From assembly GCF_013186535.1 (NCBI RefSeq), contig NZ_JABMCZ010000005.1, positions 806,001 to 870,000 on the forward strand: a DNA stretch of 64,000 bases. The letters run 5' to 3'. This document shows positions 1 through 8,085 of the stretch, in pieces. The position numbers and the translations under genes are program-made. Position 1 is the stretch's first letter. Each line of letters begins with the position of its first letter. The DNA comes from Nocardia terpenica (GTDB lineage Bacteria > Actinomycetota > Actinomycetes > Mycobacteriales > Mycobacteriaceae). The notes under the pieces were generated by a model that had not been told where the DNA came from, ran no database searches, and was given only the letters and a program-made list of their open reading frames with translations.

Positions 1-27
1 AGACATAGGGGGTCCGTCGCCCAACGT

Positions 28-1035
28 TCAGCGCGACGATGCCAACTCGACAATGGAACGCGAGCCCGCCGACATCACCACATTCACCCGTAGCCCAACC
101 GATTTCGCCAGTTCACCGAGTTGGGGCAAGGTCCGCTCCCGGCCTCGGACGTAGCAGAGCATCCGGAGGTCGCCCTCGGTGTCGAGGCTCTGTTCGCGAT
201 CGCCGATGTGGTCGACGATCAGTACCACTCCCCTTCGGGCGACCGCGTCGGCGCACCGGCGCAGGATGCGGGCGGCGTCCTCGTCGTCCCAGTCGTGGAT
301 CACGCCGGAGAGTACGTAGCCGCCCGCTCCGACCGGGAGAGGGTCGAAGAAGCTCCCCGGCACGGCATCGGCTCGATCGCCGAGACCGGCTGCGGTGAAA
401 GCCTTTTGGGCGTTGGCGGCCGGGGCGGGGAGGTCGATGACCGTGCCGCGGAGTTCCGGATGGGCGCGCAGGATCGCGATCAGGAGGGCGCCGTTGCCAC
501 CGCCGACGTCCACGACGTGACCGAGTGCGCCCCAGGGGTAGGCGGCGGCGACCGCGGGCAGGTCCGCGGTCAGCCGGGAGCCCATGAGGGCGTCGAACGA
601 TGCCGAGCGCCCGGCGTCGGCCGCGAGGTCGTCCCAGAACGGGACGCCGAACTGGAGCGGGAAGGCGGGCTCGCCGGTGCGGACGGTGTGCAGCAGGTGG
701 ATGAAGGACAGGTCGGCACGGCCGATCGCGCCGTCCAGGTCCAGCCAGGGGCGTACCCCGGATGGATCGTCGTCGCGCAGGTGCTCGCCCAGGGGCGTCA
801 GGTCGTAGCCGTCCGCCGCGCGGACCAGCACACCGGCGGTCACCAGGTGGTCCAGCACTCGCCGCAGCGCGTCCCGGTCGGCGTGCACCGTCGCGGCCAG
901 TTCCTCGGCGGTGCGGACACCCGCGCCGATATGGTCGGCCAGCCGCAGCGTCGCGGCCACCCGAATCGCCATCGGCGTCACCAGATCGGCGGCCGCCCAC
1001 AGTCCCCCACCCCACCCGGTCGCTTCCTCGGTCAT
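28..1035 (-). CDS. SAM-dependent O-methyltransferase (COMT/DnrK-like)
   Basis: A 335-aa small-molecule O-methyltransferase that would transfer a methyl group from SAM to a hydroxyl of an aromatic or polyketide-like substrate. The N-terminal third is the winged-helix/dimerisation region of this family; a glycine-rich SAM motif, VVDVGGGNG, sits near residue 173, and an HDWDD stretch near residue 243 carries the histidine expected to act as general base. Length fits the family (330-350 aa). The open frame extends upstream to 1566, but I start at ATG 1035 because AGGGAGGT lies just upstream and the family N-terminus aligns there. It is divergent from the secreted esterase. The substrate cannot be told from sequence. 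Confidence 0.85.
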   Translation of the reverse strand: MTEEATGWGGGLWAAADLVTPMAIRVAATLRLADHIGAGVRTAEELAATVHADRDALRRVLDHLVTAGVLVRAADGYDLTPLGEHLRDDDPSGVRPWLDLDGAIGRADLSFIHLLHTVRTGEPAFPLQFGVPFWDDLAADAGRSASFDALMGSRLTADLPAVAAAYPWGALGHVVDVGGGNGALLIAILRAHPELRGTVIDLPAPAANAQKAFTAAGLGDRADAVPGSFFDPLPVGAGGYVLSGVIHDWDDEDAARILRRCADAVARRGVVLIVDHIGDREQSLDTEGDLRMLCYVRGRERTLPQLGELAKSVGLRVNVVMSAGSRSIVELASSR

Positions 1036-1234
1036 GAGCACCTCCCTGCTCGACGATTGCTCGATTCGACCCCACCGCTGCTCAATGTATCCCCGCTTCC
1101 GGCCGCGCTCGGCCCCAATGCGCGTCCTACGGAAAGACAACCGGGCAGTAACAATTTCACCCCGAGCAAAGACATAGCGTCGAGGGTGCATCGGCCCGAG
1201 ACCGATGCAAGCACAGCCAGTAAGGGAGTTTTGG

Positions 1235-2248
1235 ATGAATTGCCGGATTCGGCGGCGGACGCTGTCCGCGCTCGCCGTAGCGCTCAGCGCCACGCTGTCG
1301 GTGACGTTGCTCGGCGGCACCGCCTCCGCGGACCCGGCGAAGCCCCCGGCGGTCACCTCGGTCGACAAGCAGGGGCGCACCTGGCATCTGAAGGTGTACT
1401 CGGCGGCGATGGATCGGGAGATCCCGGTCGATGTGCAGCGTCCCGTCGACGAATCCGCCCCCGCGCCGAACCTGTACCTGCTCAACGGCCTGGACGGCGG
1501 CGAGGGCACCGCGAGCTGGCAGGACCAGACCCACGTGCTGCCGTGGCTGGCGGACAAGCAGGTCAATGTCGTCGAGCCGATCGGCGGCCGCGGCAGCTAC
1601 TACACCGACTGGCAGCAGCCGGACCCGGTCCTCGGCGTGAACAAGTGGAAGACCTTCCTCACCGAGGAGCTACCCCCGCTGCTGGACGAGACCCTGCACT
1701 CCACGGGCCGCAACGCGCTGGCCGGACTGTCGACATCCGGCACCTCGGTGCTGCAACTGGCCGAGGCCAAGCCGGGTCTGTGGAAGTCCGTGGCCGCCTA
1801 CAGCGGATGCGCGCAGATCTCCGACCCGATCGGCCAGCAGTACGTCAAGCTCGCCACCGAGGCGTGGGCCGGTGGGAACACCGTGAATATGTATGGCCCG
1901 CCGGACAGCCCGCTGTGGCGGGAGAACGATCCGGTCGTCAATGCGGAGAAGCTGCGCGGCACCCTGCTCTATGTCTCGGCGGGCAGCGGCATTCCGGTGA
2001 TGAGCGATGTCCAGTGGTACCTGAACGACGCCCCCGGGCCGACGGGCGCGGTCAACCTCGCGCTCGGCATGATCATCGAGTCGGCCGTCGACGGCTGCAC
2101 GCACAATCTGAAGACCCGGCTCGATTCGCTGAACATTCCGGCTACCTACCAGTTCACCCCGGTGGGAACGCATTACTGGCCGTATTGGGAACAGGCGCTG
2201 CACGATTCGTGGCCGCTGCTGGCGCAGGGCATGGGACTGGCCGCATAG
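1235..2248 (+). CDS. Secreted esterase, antigen 85/mycolyltransferase-like
   Basis: A 337-aa exported alpha/beta hydrolase of the esterase-D/antigen-85 group, which in mycolic-acid bacteria transfers mycolates to trehalose or arabinogalactan. An Arg-rich N-terminus, a hydrophobic stretch and an ASA|D cleavage site make a signal peptide. The nucleophile is Ser166 in GLSTS, and the catalytic His is His313 in THYWPYW, which matches the family's HxWxYW signature. The start is ATG 1235, seven bases after AAGGGAG; an in-frame ATG at 1205 lacks a ribosome site. The canonical Met after the nucleophile is Thr here, so the true acyl donor is uncertain. It stands alone, followed by a hairpin. Confidence 0.82.
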   Translation: MNCRIRRRTLSALAVALSATLSVTLLGGTASADPAKPPAVTSVDKQGRTWHLKVYSAAMDREIPVDVQRPVDESAPAPNLYLLNGLDGGEGTASWQDQTHVLPWLADKQVNVVEPIGGRGSYYTDWQQPDPVLGVNKWKTFLTEELPPLLDETLHSTGRNALAGLSTSGTSVLQLAEAKPGLWKSVAAYSGCAQISDPIGQQYVKLATEAWAGGNTVNMYGPPDSPLWRENDPVVNAEKLRGTLLYVSAGSGIPVMSDVQWYLNDAPGPTGAVNLALGMIIESAVDGCTHNLKTRLDSLNIPATYQFTPVGTHYWPYWEQALHDSWPLLAQGMGLAA

Positions 2249-2255
2249 GGATCGG

Positions 2256-2274
2256 CACCCCCAGTTCTGGGGTG
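2256..2274 (+). terminator. GC-rich hairpin after the esterase gene
   Basis: Eight bases after the esterase stop, CACCCC and GGGGTG can pair around a short loop. There is no T tract. It could be a weak terminator or attenuator before the next small secreted gene. Confidence 0.4.
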
Positions 2275-2309
2275 TTGGCGGAGTTGATCATGAATTCTAG
2301 GGTATTTCC

Positions 2310-2654
2310 ATGCTGAAGTTTGGATTGTGTTCTGCCGCAAGCATTCTCGCCGTCACCGCGATGGCCTTCGCCACTCCCACCGCCTCGGCCTTCCCCACCG
2401 GTTCGTCCCTACCCTCCGGTTCGGCGGGGAGCGGCGACGGCCGGGATGAGGTGATCATCGACGGTACGGTCCTGCTGAGCGATCTGGACTCGTGCTGGGC
2501 CAGCGGTTTCCCGCGTGACATCCGCTTCGAGAACCGCAGCAGGCGCACCTTCCTGGTGTACGGATCCAAGGACTGCACGGGCGAACCCACCGCGACCGTG
2601 GCCCCGGGCGCGACCGCGACGTATTACGGCTGGTCGGCCGTGGCGGCCAGGTAA
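2310..2654 (+). CDS. Small secreted protein of unknown function
   Basis: A 114-aa protein that I do not recognise. It has a classical signal peptide: a hydrophobic core at residues 8-22 and an ASA|F cleavage site near residue 27. The mature part of about 87 residues has two cysteines (DSCW and KDCTG) that could form a disulfide, and a C-terminal half rich in Thr, Ala and aromatic residues that reads as beta-strand. The ribosome site is weak. It follows the esterase by 61 bases on the same strand, so the two may be co-expressed at the cell envelope. Many short exported proteins of this kind occur in Nocardia and remain uncharacterised. Confidence 0.65.
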   Translation: MLKFGLCSAASILAVTAMAFATPTASAFPTGSSLPSGSAGSGDGRDEVIIDGTVLLSDLDSCWASGFPRDIRFENRSRRTFLVYGSKDCTGEPTATVAPGATATYYGWSAVAAR

Positions 2655-3206
2655 ATCGAACTTCCTTCCGGGACATGACCATCTACAAGAACAGGCCGGT
2701 TGGTTGGGAGTGAGCCCGCCGTTGCAGCGGTGGGCCCACTCCCGGACGTGAACGGCGCGTCCGGGCCCAGGGAGAGGGGGGCGGCCGTGCGGGCATCCCG
2801 TCCGGCACTGGGCGGGATGGCCCGCATTCCAGTGTCGGGGGGTTTCGGCCGACGCGTCCAGTACTGTCGCGGGTCCGGAAACGTTTCCGTCCGACTTGCC
2901 GTGTTTCCGACGCCGCGACCTGTGTGAAACGGGAAAAGCGGGCCGGGATCGGAAACGGCCGGGCGTGAGCTGAGCCACATGCGTTTCGGGTCGGTGGGGG
3001 CCGACGAAAGTTTTCGGACTCGGTGGGTTTCCTTGAACCGCGGTGGCGGCGGTGCGACTCTGGGGCTCGGCGCCGCCATCACGAGTGGCTCCGCGGGACT
3101 GCTTGCAGGCGGTCCGGTTTCGAGCGGAGCCCGCACCGGGGGTGTCGCCTCGTGGTATCAGCCGGTTCGTCCGGGCCAGGGAGACAATCGAAAAGAGGTG
3201 GGGGTC
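2655..3206. other. 552-base intergenic stretch without a convincing gene
   Basis: It holds the stem-loop at 2706-2743. The frame leading into the lipoprotein gene stays open upstream to 2979, but that part is Gly/Arg-rich without ribosome site or family signal. I see no RNA gene and no clear promoter. Confidence 0.5.
2706..2743 (+). terminator. Strong imperfect stem-loop, probable terminator
   Basis: A 16-base arm starting GGGAGTGAGCCC pairs with an arm ending GGGCCCACTCCC around a six-base loop, with one A/C mismatch and one G/T pair. It lies about 50 bases after the small secreted gene and lacks a T run, as is common in high-GC actinobacteria. Confidence 0.5.
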
Positions 3207-3434
3207 GTGATCGAGAAATCGTTCTCGCAGCGTCCGTGTGTGCCGTCTCCGGTGTGGGGATGGGGTGTGCGGGTGCTGGTGCTGGTGATCGTGGTGGTGG
3301 CGACGGTGACGCTGGCCGGGTGCGGGATCGCCCCGGCGACGGCGGTCGCGGTGGTGAGCGCGGCCGGGTTGGCCGCGGTCGAGATCGCCGCGAAACTCCT
3401 CGCCCCGACGCCGATTCGGGGGCGAGCGCAGTGA
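3207..3434 (+). CDS. Tiny predicted lipoprotein coupled to the receptor gene
   Basis: A 75-aa protein from GTG 3207, chosen because GAGGTGG lies a few bases upstream. Residues 21-36 are a run of Val/Leu/Ala followed by a LAGC lipobox, so Cys39 would be lipidated after signal peptidase II cleavage, leaving a mature piece of about 37 residues rich in Ala and Val. It could instead be a simple membrane peptide. Its TGA overlaps the GTG of the next gene (GTGA), so the two are translationally coupled and probably act together at the membrane. I know of no family for it. Confidence 0.55.
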   Translation: MIEKSFSQRPCVPSPVWGWGVRVLVLVIVVVATVTLAGCGIAPATAVAVVSAAGLAAVEIAAKLLAPTPIRGRAQ

Positions 3435-5593
3435 CCACCCCGCAACCGGCGGCCGAGGTGCCGCCGGTCGCGGAGGTGCTCGCCTTCAAGCAGCGGCTGC
3501 GCGAGGAGGTGGCCGCCAGCGGCTTCAGCCACGGCGAGCTCGCCGAACGGGTGCCGGTCGTCCCCGGCACCCTGTCCCGCGCCCTCCGCGACAACTACGG
3601 CCTGCCCACCTGGCAGGTCACCGAACCGATCGTCCGCACCTGCCTACGCCGCCGCTTCCCGGACCTGCCCGCCCCGGCCCTACAGTCCCGCCTCGCCGAC
3701 TGGAAACACCAGTGGGACAACGCCCGCGAGGCCCGCGACCAGGCCGCTGGCACGCCCCGGCCCGCGGCCGGGCCACCAGCTACACAGCAAGCCACAGCCA
3801 GAGCAACACCTCCCGCACAACAGTCCGCAGCCGGAACAGCCCCTCCCGCACAACAAGCCACGGCCGGGGTGACACCTTCCACACAGCAAGCGGCGACAGG
3901 GGCGACAGCTCCCACACAACAGGCCGAAGCCGGGACAGCACCTCCCGCACAGCAAGCGGCAGCAGGGATGGCAGCTTCCACACAGCAAGCCGCGGCAGAG
4001 GCGACAGTTTCTGTGCAACAGGCCGAGGTAGGAGCGACGCTCCCGGCGCAGCAAGCTGCCGCTGGTGGCAGTGCCCTCCCGCCGGGCGGGATTGCGGTCG
4101 GTGGACGGGCACCGGCGCATCCCGATGGAGGATCGGCGGCGTCCCGGATGCCCGATGGTTCGCGTCGCTCGCGGGCGCGGCGGGTTTGGTGGGTGGCGGG
4201 TGCGGCGGTGGTTGTTGCGGTGGTGGCCGTGGCCGTGGTGGTCTTCGTGCTTCGTTCTCGGGGTGAGAATGGCTGTGTTGCAGCGGGTTTGACGGTGGAT
4301 TCGGGTGAGTGCACGGGGGTGTCGGATGGGGGGTTCGATGGGTTCGATCCCGCGTATTCCGATGTGGTCGATCGGATTCGTGATCAGAATCGGGCGGTGG
4401 GGGACGATTACGTCGACTTGGCGGTGATGGGGCCGTTGACGCAGACCGCCGAGCCCGGTCAGCTGGATCGGGATCAGGTGCGGCAGATGTTGATCGGTGC
4501 CGCGGTGGCGCAGCAGCGGGTGAATACCGGGCCGCTGGTGGGTGATCCGCGGCCGCGGGTGCGGCTGTTGCTCGCCAATCAGGGGTCCCATCAGGATCTT
4601 TGGCGGACTCCGGTGCGGGAGTTGACCGCGATCGCCGCGGACCCGCACCGGCATCTGATCGGTGTGGTCGCGCTGGGCACCAGCGTGGCCGGGACGCGGG
4701 ACGCGGTGCAGGCGTTGAGCCGGGCCGGGATTCCGATCATCGGCACCATCACCACCGCGGACGATCTGGACTACGAGCACGTGCCCGGCATGCTGCGGGT
4801 GACGCCGTCCACCGGCGCGTTCGTGTCCGCGCTGGCCGGATTCCTCACCGACCGGCCCAAGTTGGGGCCCGCGATCGTCGTGTGGGATCAGAACGCGGAG
4901 AATCGCGGCGACATCTACGCCGCCTCGCTGCGCGACGATTTCCACGCCCAGCTCGCCCGGTGGATCGGCGACCTGCCCGACCAGGGGTTCGTGGGCAAGA
5001 GCATCCCGAGCGACGACCGGCCCGACATGTTCGACACCGTCACCATCAATGTGTGCCAGGCCGGGGCGCGCACGGTCCTGTTCGCGGGGCGCATCACCGA
5101 TCTGCCGCCGTTCATCGATTCGCTGTCCCGGCGCGCCTGCCGCGACCGGCCGCTGACGATCATGACCGGGGTGACCGCGCTGACCGCCATCGACCGCACC
5201 GAGACCCAGCGCCTGCGGCAGGCGGACATGTCCGTCGTCTACGCCGGGGTCACCGACCCGCACACCTGGCCGCGCGGCGAGGGCAATCCGCCGCCGGGAT
5301 ACCGCGACTATCTGACCGCGGTCGCGCAGGCCGGGTATCCGCCCGACCTGGTCGACGCCTACACCTGCCTGACCCACGACGCCGTGCTCACCGCCACCCG
5401 CGCCGCCCGCATGGCCTCCCCCGGCACGCTGCTGCCCACCCCGGGCGATGTCCGCAGCCAGTTGCGGAACATCAACGGCGCCTACACCATTCCCGGGTGC
5501 TCGGGCACCGTCTCCTTCACCACCACCAGCAACGGGAACCCGGTCGGCACCGCGATTCCCGTCGTCACCATCGGCCCGGACACCACCCGGTGA
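3431..5593 (+). CDS. Transmembrane HTH/substrate-binding-domain fusion protein
   Basis: A 720-aa predicted one-protein receptor. Residues about 15-75 resemble the N-terminal HTH-like domain found at the head of many actinobacterial multidomain proteins (helix, SHGELAER, TLSRALR, then a PTWQVTEPIVR segment). Residues 120-207 are eight 11-residue Gln/Ala/Pro repeats. Residues 252-274 form one membrane helix preceded by Arg residues, placing the N-terminus inside. Residues about 300-720 read as a type 1 periplasmic-binding/ABC substrate-binding fold, with a TAIAADPHRHLIGVVALG segment typical of branched-chain amino-acid receptors. The GTG start overlaps the lipoprotein stop. No permease or ATPase genes are near, so transport is unlikely; ligand sensing is my inference. 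Confidence 0.7.
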   Translation: MTTPQPAAEVPPVAEVLAFKQRLREEVAASGFSHGELAERVPVVPGTLSRALRDNYGLPTWQVTEPIVRTCLRRRFPDLPAPALQSRLADWKHQWDNAREARDQAAGTPRPAAGPPATQQATARATPPAQQSAAGTAPPAQQATAGVTPSTQQAATGATAPTQQAEAGTAPPAQQAAAGMAASTQQAAAEATVSVQQAEVGATLPAQQAAAGGSALPPGGIAVGGRAPAHPDGGSAASRMPDGSRRSRARRVWWVAGAAVVVAVVAVAVVVFVLRSRGENGCVAAGLTVDSGECTGVSDGGFDGFDPAYSDVVDRIRDQNRAVGDDYVDLAVMGPLTQTAEPGQLDRDQVRQMLIGAAVAQQRVNTGPLVGDPRPRVRLLLANQGSHQDLWRTPVRELTAIAADPHRHLIGVVALGTSVAGTRDAVQALSRAGIPIIGTITTADDLDYEHVPGMLRVTPSTGAFVSALAGFLTDRPKLGPAIVVWDQNAENRGDIYAASLRDDFHAQLARWIGDLPDQGFVGKSIPSDDRPDMFDTVTINVCQAGARTVLFAGRITDLPPFIDSLSRRACRDRPLTIMTGVTALTAIDRTETQRLRQADMSVVYAGVTDPHTWPRGEGNPPPGYRDYLTAVAQAGYPPDLVDAYTCLTHDAVLTATRAARMASPGTLLPTPGDVRSQLRNINGAYTIPGCSGTVSFTTTSNGNPVGTAIPVVTIGPDTTR
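3788..4051 (+). repeat. Eight tandem 33-bp units encoding an 11-aa QA-rich repeat
   Basis: The units follow a pattern like QAxAGxxPPAQ: QATARATPPAQ, QSAAGTAPPAQ, QATAGVTPSTQ and so on. Units differ in sequence but keep length exactly, and a degenerate ninth follows. It probably forms a flexible stalk on the cytoplasmic side, and copy number may vary between strains. Confidence 0.85.
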
Positions 5594-5658
5594 CACCGCC
5601 CCGTCTGTGCACGAAATATGCGGCAGCGCAATGCTATCCGGGAGCTATATCAGGATCG

Positions 5659-5687
5659 TTGACACATATCAGCATGGCTGATATCCA
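5659..5687 (+). promoter_or_regulatory. Promoter with embedded MarR operator, probably leaderless
   Basis: TTGACA at 5659-5664 and TATCCA at 5682-5687 are separated by 17 bases. The spacer holds most of a perfect inverted repeat, ATATCAGC-ATG-GCTGATAT, at 5666-5684. A transcript starting seven to eight bases after the -10 would begin at the ATG at 5695. Bound repressor would block RNA polymerase. The same operator recurs in front of the MarR gene. Confidence 0.75.
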
Positions 5688-5694
5688 GGAGGAC

Positions 5695-6381
5695 ATGACC
5701 ACACCAAGTGAGTTCACGTTCGAGAATGTGTATCGCGGCGAGGGCCCGACCGGGCCGGGCAAGGCGCCGTGGAGTATCGGTGAGCCGCAGCCGGAGCTGG
5801 CGGCCCTGATCGAGCAGGGCAAGTTCCACGGCGACATCCTCGATGTCGGCTGTGGCGAGGCGGCCATCTCGCTGTACCTGGCCGAGCGCGGGCACACCAC
5901 GGTCGGCCTGGACAGCGCGCCCACCGCCATCGAACTGGCCCGCGCCGAGGCCGCCCGCCGCGGTCTCACCAACGCCTCGTTCGAGGTCGCCGACATCTCC
6001 GCGTTCACCGGCTACGACGGCCGCTTCGGCACCATCGTCGACAGCACGCTGTTCCATTCCATCCCGGTGGAGCTGCGCGAGGGCTACCAGCAGTCCATCG
6101 TCCGCGCGGCCGCGCCCGGCGCGTCCTATTTCGCGCTGGTCTTCGACCGCGCGGCGCTGCCGGAGACTCCCGGACCCGGCCCCAACCCGGTCACCGAAGA
6201 CGAACTGCGGCAGGTCGTTTCGAAGTACTGGGTGGTGGACTCCATCGCCCCGGCCCGCATCCACGGCAACCTGCCGACCGAGCTGCCCGATGCCCCGGGA
6301 TTCCGGTTCCAGGGCATGCGCAAGGAGCCGTCCGGCTACACCTCGGTGCCCGCCTGGCTACTGTCGGCTCACCTGGGCTGA
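5695..6381 (+). CDS. Class I SAM-dependent methyltransferase
   Basis: A 228-aa methyltransferase with a compact Rossmann core: motif I ILDVGCGEA near residue 48, an acidic GLDSAP at the end of the second strand, and a DISAF motif after it. It resembles the small thiol/tellurite-type methyltransferases of actinobacteria, but the substrate is unknown. An in-frame ATG at 5674 lies inside the operator and between -35 and -10, so it cannot be transcribed from that promoter; ATG 5695 coincides with the predicted transcription start and is preferred. Its end overlaps the convergent MarR gene by 13 bases. A shared operator points to MarR control. Confidence 0.8.
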   Translation: MTTPSEFTFENVYRGEGPTGPGKAPWSIGEPQPELAALIEQGKFHGDILDVGCGEAAISLYLAERGHTTVGLDSAPTAIELARAEAARRGLTNASFEVADISAFTGYDGRFGTIVDSTLFHSIPVELREGYQQSIVRAAAPGASYFALVFDRAALPETPGPGPNPVTEDELRQVVSKYWVVDSIAPARIHGNLPTELPDAPGFRFQGMRKEPSGYTSVPAWLLSAHLG

Positions 6382-6809
6382 TCGACGATCTCCGCCTCCC
6401 CGATCGCGCCGAGCAGCCGCTTGAGCTCTCGGCGCCGGGCCGGGGTGAGCGCGGCCAGCACCTCCTCGTCGGCGGCCTGCACCGCGGCCTGCGCCCGCCG
6501 CATCAGTTTCCGGCCCTCGGCGGTCAGCTGCGCGGGCAGCGCCCGCCCCGATGCCACCGTCGCGGGCCGGACCACCGCCCCCCGCTCCTGCAATCCCCGC
6601 AGCACGGTATTCATCGTCTGCGGCGAAACATTCACCGTCCGAGCGAGTTCCGCATTGGACAACCCCGGCCGCACGGCCAGCAGCTTCATGCACACGAACG
6701 CGGGCACCGTCAGCCCCAACGGCCGCAACCGCGCATTCACCCTCGGGTGCAGGGCGGTGGTCGCCCGATACAGCAGGTACCCCAGGGGCAGATCGTCGAA
6801 CTCGGACAT
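6369..6809 (-). CDS. MarR-family transcriptional regulator
   Basis: A 146-aa winged-helix repressor. The recognition region is near residues 48-80 (LSNAELARTVNVSPQTMNTVL) followed by a wing with DxGRA replaced by SGRALPAQLTAEG. MarR proteins bind inverted repeats as dimers and release DNA on binding small phenolic or other ligands. Two contiguous 8-3-8 operators cover its start and a third copy lies in the promoter of the facing methyltransferase, so it likely represses both itself and that gene. No ribosome site precedes ATG 6809 and no other in-frame start is close. It follows the MFS gene in the same direction by 47 bases and may report on the exported compound. Confidence 0.85.
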   Translation of the reverse strand: MSEFDDLPLGYLLYRATTALHPRVNARLRPLGLTVPAFVCMKLLAVRPGLSNAELARTVNVSPQTMNTVLRGLQERGAVVRPATVASGRALPAQLTAEGRKLMRRAQAAVQAADEEVLAALTPARRRELKRLLGAIGEAEIVDQPR

Positions 6810-6845
6810 ATCAGCAATGCTGACATATGTCAGGGTTGCTGATAT
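6808..6845. promoter_or_regulatory. Two adjacent MarR operators
   Basis: ATATCAGC-AAT-GCTGACAT at 6808-6826 is followed without a gap by ATGTCAGG-GTT-GCTGATAT at 6827-6845. Both match the perfect operator at 5666-5684 in spacing and in most bases. They overlap the MarR start codon and its upstream region, so autoregulation is expected. Confidence 0.75.
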
Positions 6846-6856
6846 GCGGTAAGCCG

Positions 6857-8080
6857 CTATCGGTGAATCACGGTGTCCTGCTGCGGAAGCGCCCGATCGG
6901 TGTCGTAGGTGGTCAGCGGACGGTAGCCCAGCAGAGCGACGAGCAGCGCGACGGCACCGGCGGCGACGGCGACGGCGAAACCGCCCCGGGGACCGAAGGT
7001 GTCCACCGCCTTGCCCGAGACGCTCGCCCCGAGGGCCACGCCCATGCTGAGCCCGGTCAGGGCCCACGTCATCCCCTCGGTGAGCTTGTCGGAGGGCACG
7101 ATCCGCTCGACCAGGCTCATAATGACGATCATGCCGGGGGCGAAGAACACTCCGGCGACGAACACCGTCGCCGACAGGCCCGCGATGGTGCCGACGACCA
7201 GCAGCGGCACCGTGGTCGCGGCGGTGCCCGTCACGAACAGCAGCAGCAGGCGCGGCAGCGGGGTCTTCGGTTTCAGGGCGCCGAAGGCCAGCCCGGCCAG
7301 CGCCGAGCCCACCGCGTAGATCGACACCACGATCCCGGCCGCGGCCGTATTCCCTTGGTGCTCGGCGAAATTGACGCTGACCACGTCGACGGTTCCGACG
7401 ATGGTGCCCCCGGCGACGAGCACCAGGACCAGGAATACCAGCGGGCCGGATCGCAGCGCCGACCCGCCGCCGTCGCCGGTCGGGGCGTGCACCGGCGGCT
7501 CGGTGCCGCGCTGGGCGACGAACAGCGCCACGCCCACCGCCAGCAGCACGGTCGCGATCAACGGTCCGGCCTCCGGGAAGACCAGGGTGCACACCGTCAC
7601 CGACAGGGCCGGACCGACCACGAAGGTCAGCTCGTCGACGACCGATTCCAGCGAAAAGGCCGTGTGCAGCCGCGGCGAGTCGCGGTAGAGCTGCGACCAC
7701 CGCGCCCGCACCATCGCCGCCATATTCGGCATGCACCCCGCCGGGATCGCGAAGACGAACAGCGTCCACACCGGCGCGTCGTAGCGGGTGCACAGCAGCA
7801 GCGCTCCCATGGCCAGCACGCTGATTCCCATGGCGGGCACCAACACTCGGCCCTGCCCGTGCCGGTCCACCAGGCGCGAGACCTGCGGCCCGAACAGGGC
7901 CATGGAAAACGTGAAGACCGCCGAGACGGCACCGGCGAGGGCGTACTGCCCGCGCAGCTGGGACAGCATCGTGATGAGGCCGATCCCGGTCATGGAGATC
8001 GGCAGCCGGGCGAGGAAACCGGCGGCGGAGAACGCCACCGACCCGGGCGCCGAGAACAGCTCGCGGTAGGCATTGGCCAT
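6857..8080 (-). CDS. MFS transporter, 12-helix type
   Basis: A 407-aa major facilitator protein with about twelve hydrophobic segments and the charged loop after helix 2 (SRLVDRHGQGRVL), the motif A equivalent. It probably exports a small molecule by proton antiport. ATG 8080 is five bases after the amidase stop, so it is the last tailoring-operon gene before the MarR gene. The frame is open further upstream but that part is out-of-frame amidase sequence. The cluster also has a second, 14-helix exporter at 20,246-21,787, so this one may carry an intermediate or give extra self-protection. Confidence 0.8.
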   Translation of the reverse strand: MANAYRELFSAPGSVAFSAAGFLARLPISMTGIGLITMLSQLRGQYALAGAVSAVFTFSMALFGPQVSRLVDRHGQGRVLVPAMGISVLAMGALLLCTRYDAPVWTLFVFAIPAGCMPNMAAMVRARWSQLYRDSPRLHTAFSLESVVDELTFVVGPALSVTVCTLVFPEAGPLIATVLLAVGVALFVAQRGTEPPVHAPTGDGGGSALRSGPLVFLVLVLVAGGTIVGTVDVVSVNFAEHQGNTAAAGIVVSIYAVGSALAGLAFGALKPKTPLPRLLLLFVTGTAATTVPLLVVGTIAGLSATVFVAGVFFAPGMIVIMSLVERIVPSDKLTEGMTWALTGLSMGVALGASVSGKAVDTFGPRGGFAVAVAAGAVALLVALLGYRPLTTYDTDRALPQQDTVIHR

Positions 8081-8085
8081 GAAAG

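Noticed and set aside
1205..1234. Earlier ATG for the secreted esterase
   Set aside because: It adds ten residues ahead of the signal peptide and lacks a ribosome site, unlike ATG 1235.
121..2316. Long plus-strand frame across the O-methyltransferase and esterase
   Set aside because: It is antisense to one gene and out of frame with the other, with no recognisable domain.
3785..4060. CRISPR-like or minisatellite array
   Set aside because: The 33-bp units are in frame, vary in sequence and have no spacers. They are a protein repeat.
3431..5593. Ordinary ABC transporter binding protein
   Set aside because: It has no signal peptide, has a cytoplasmic HTH-like domain and an internal membrane helix, and no permease or ATPase is near.
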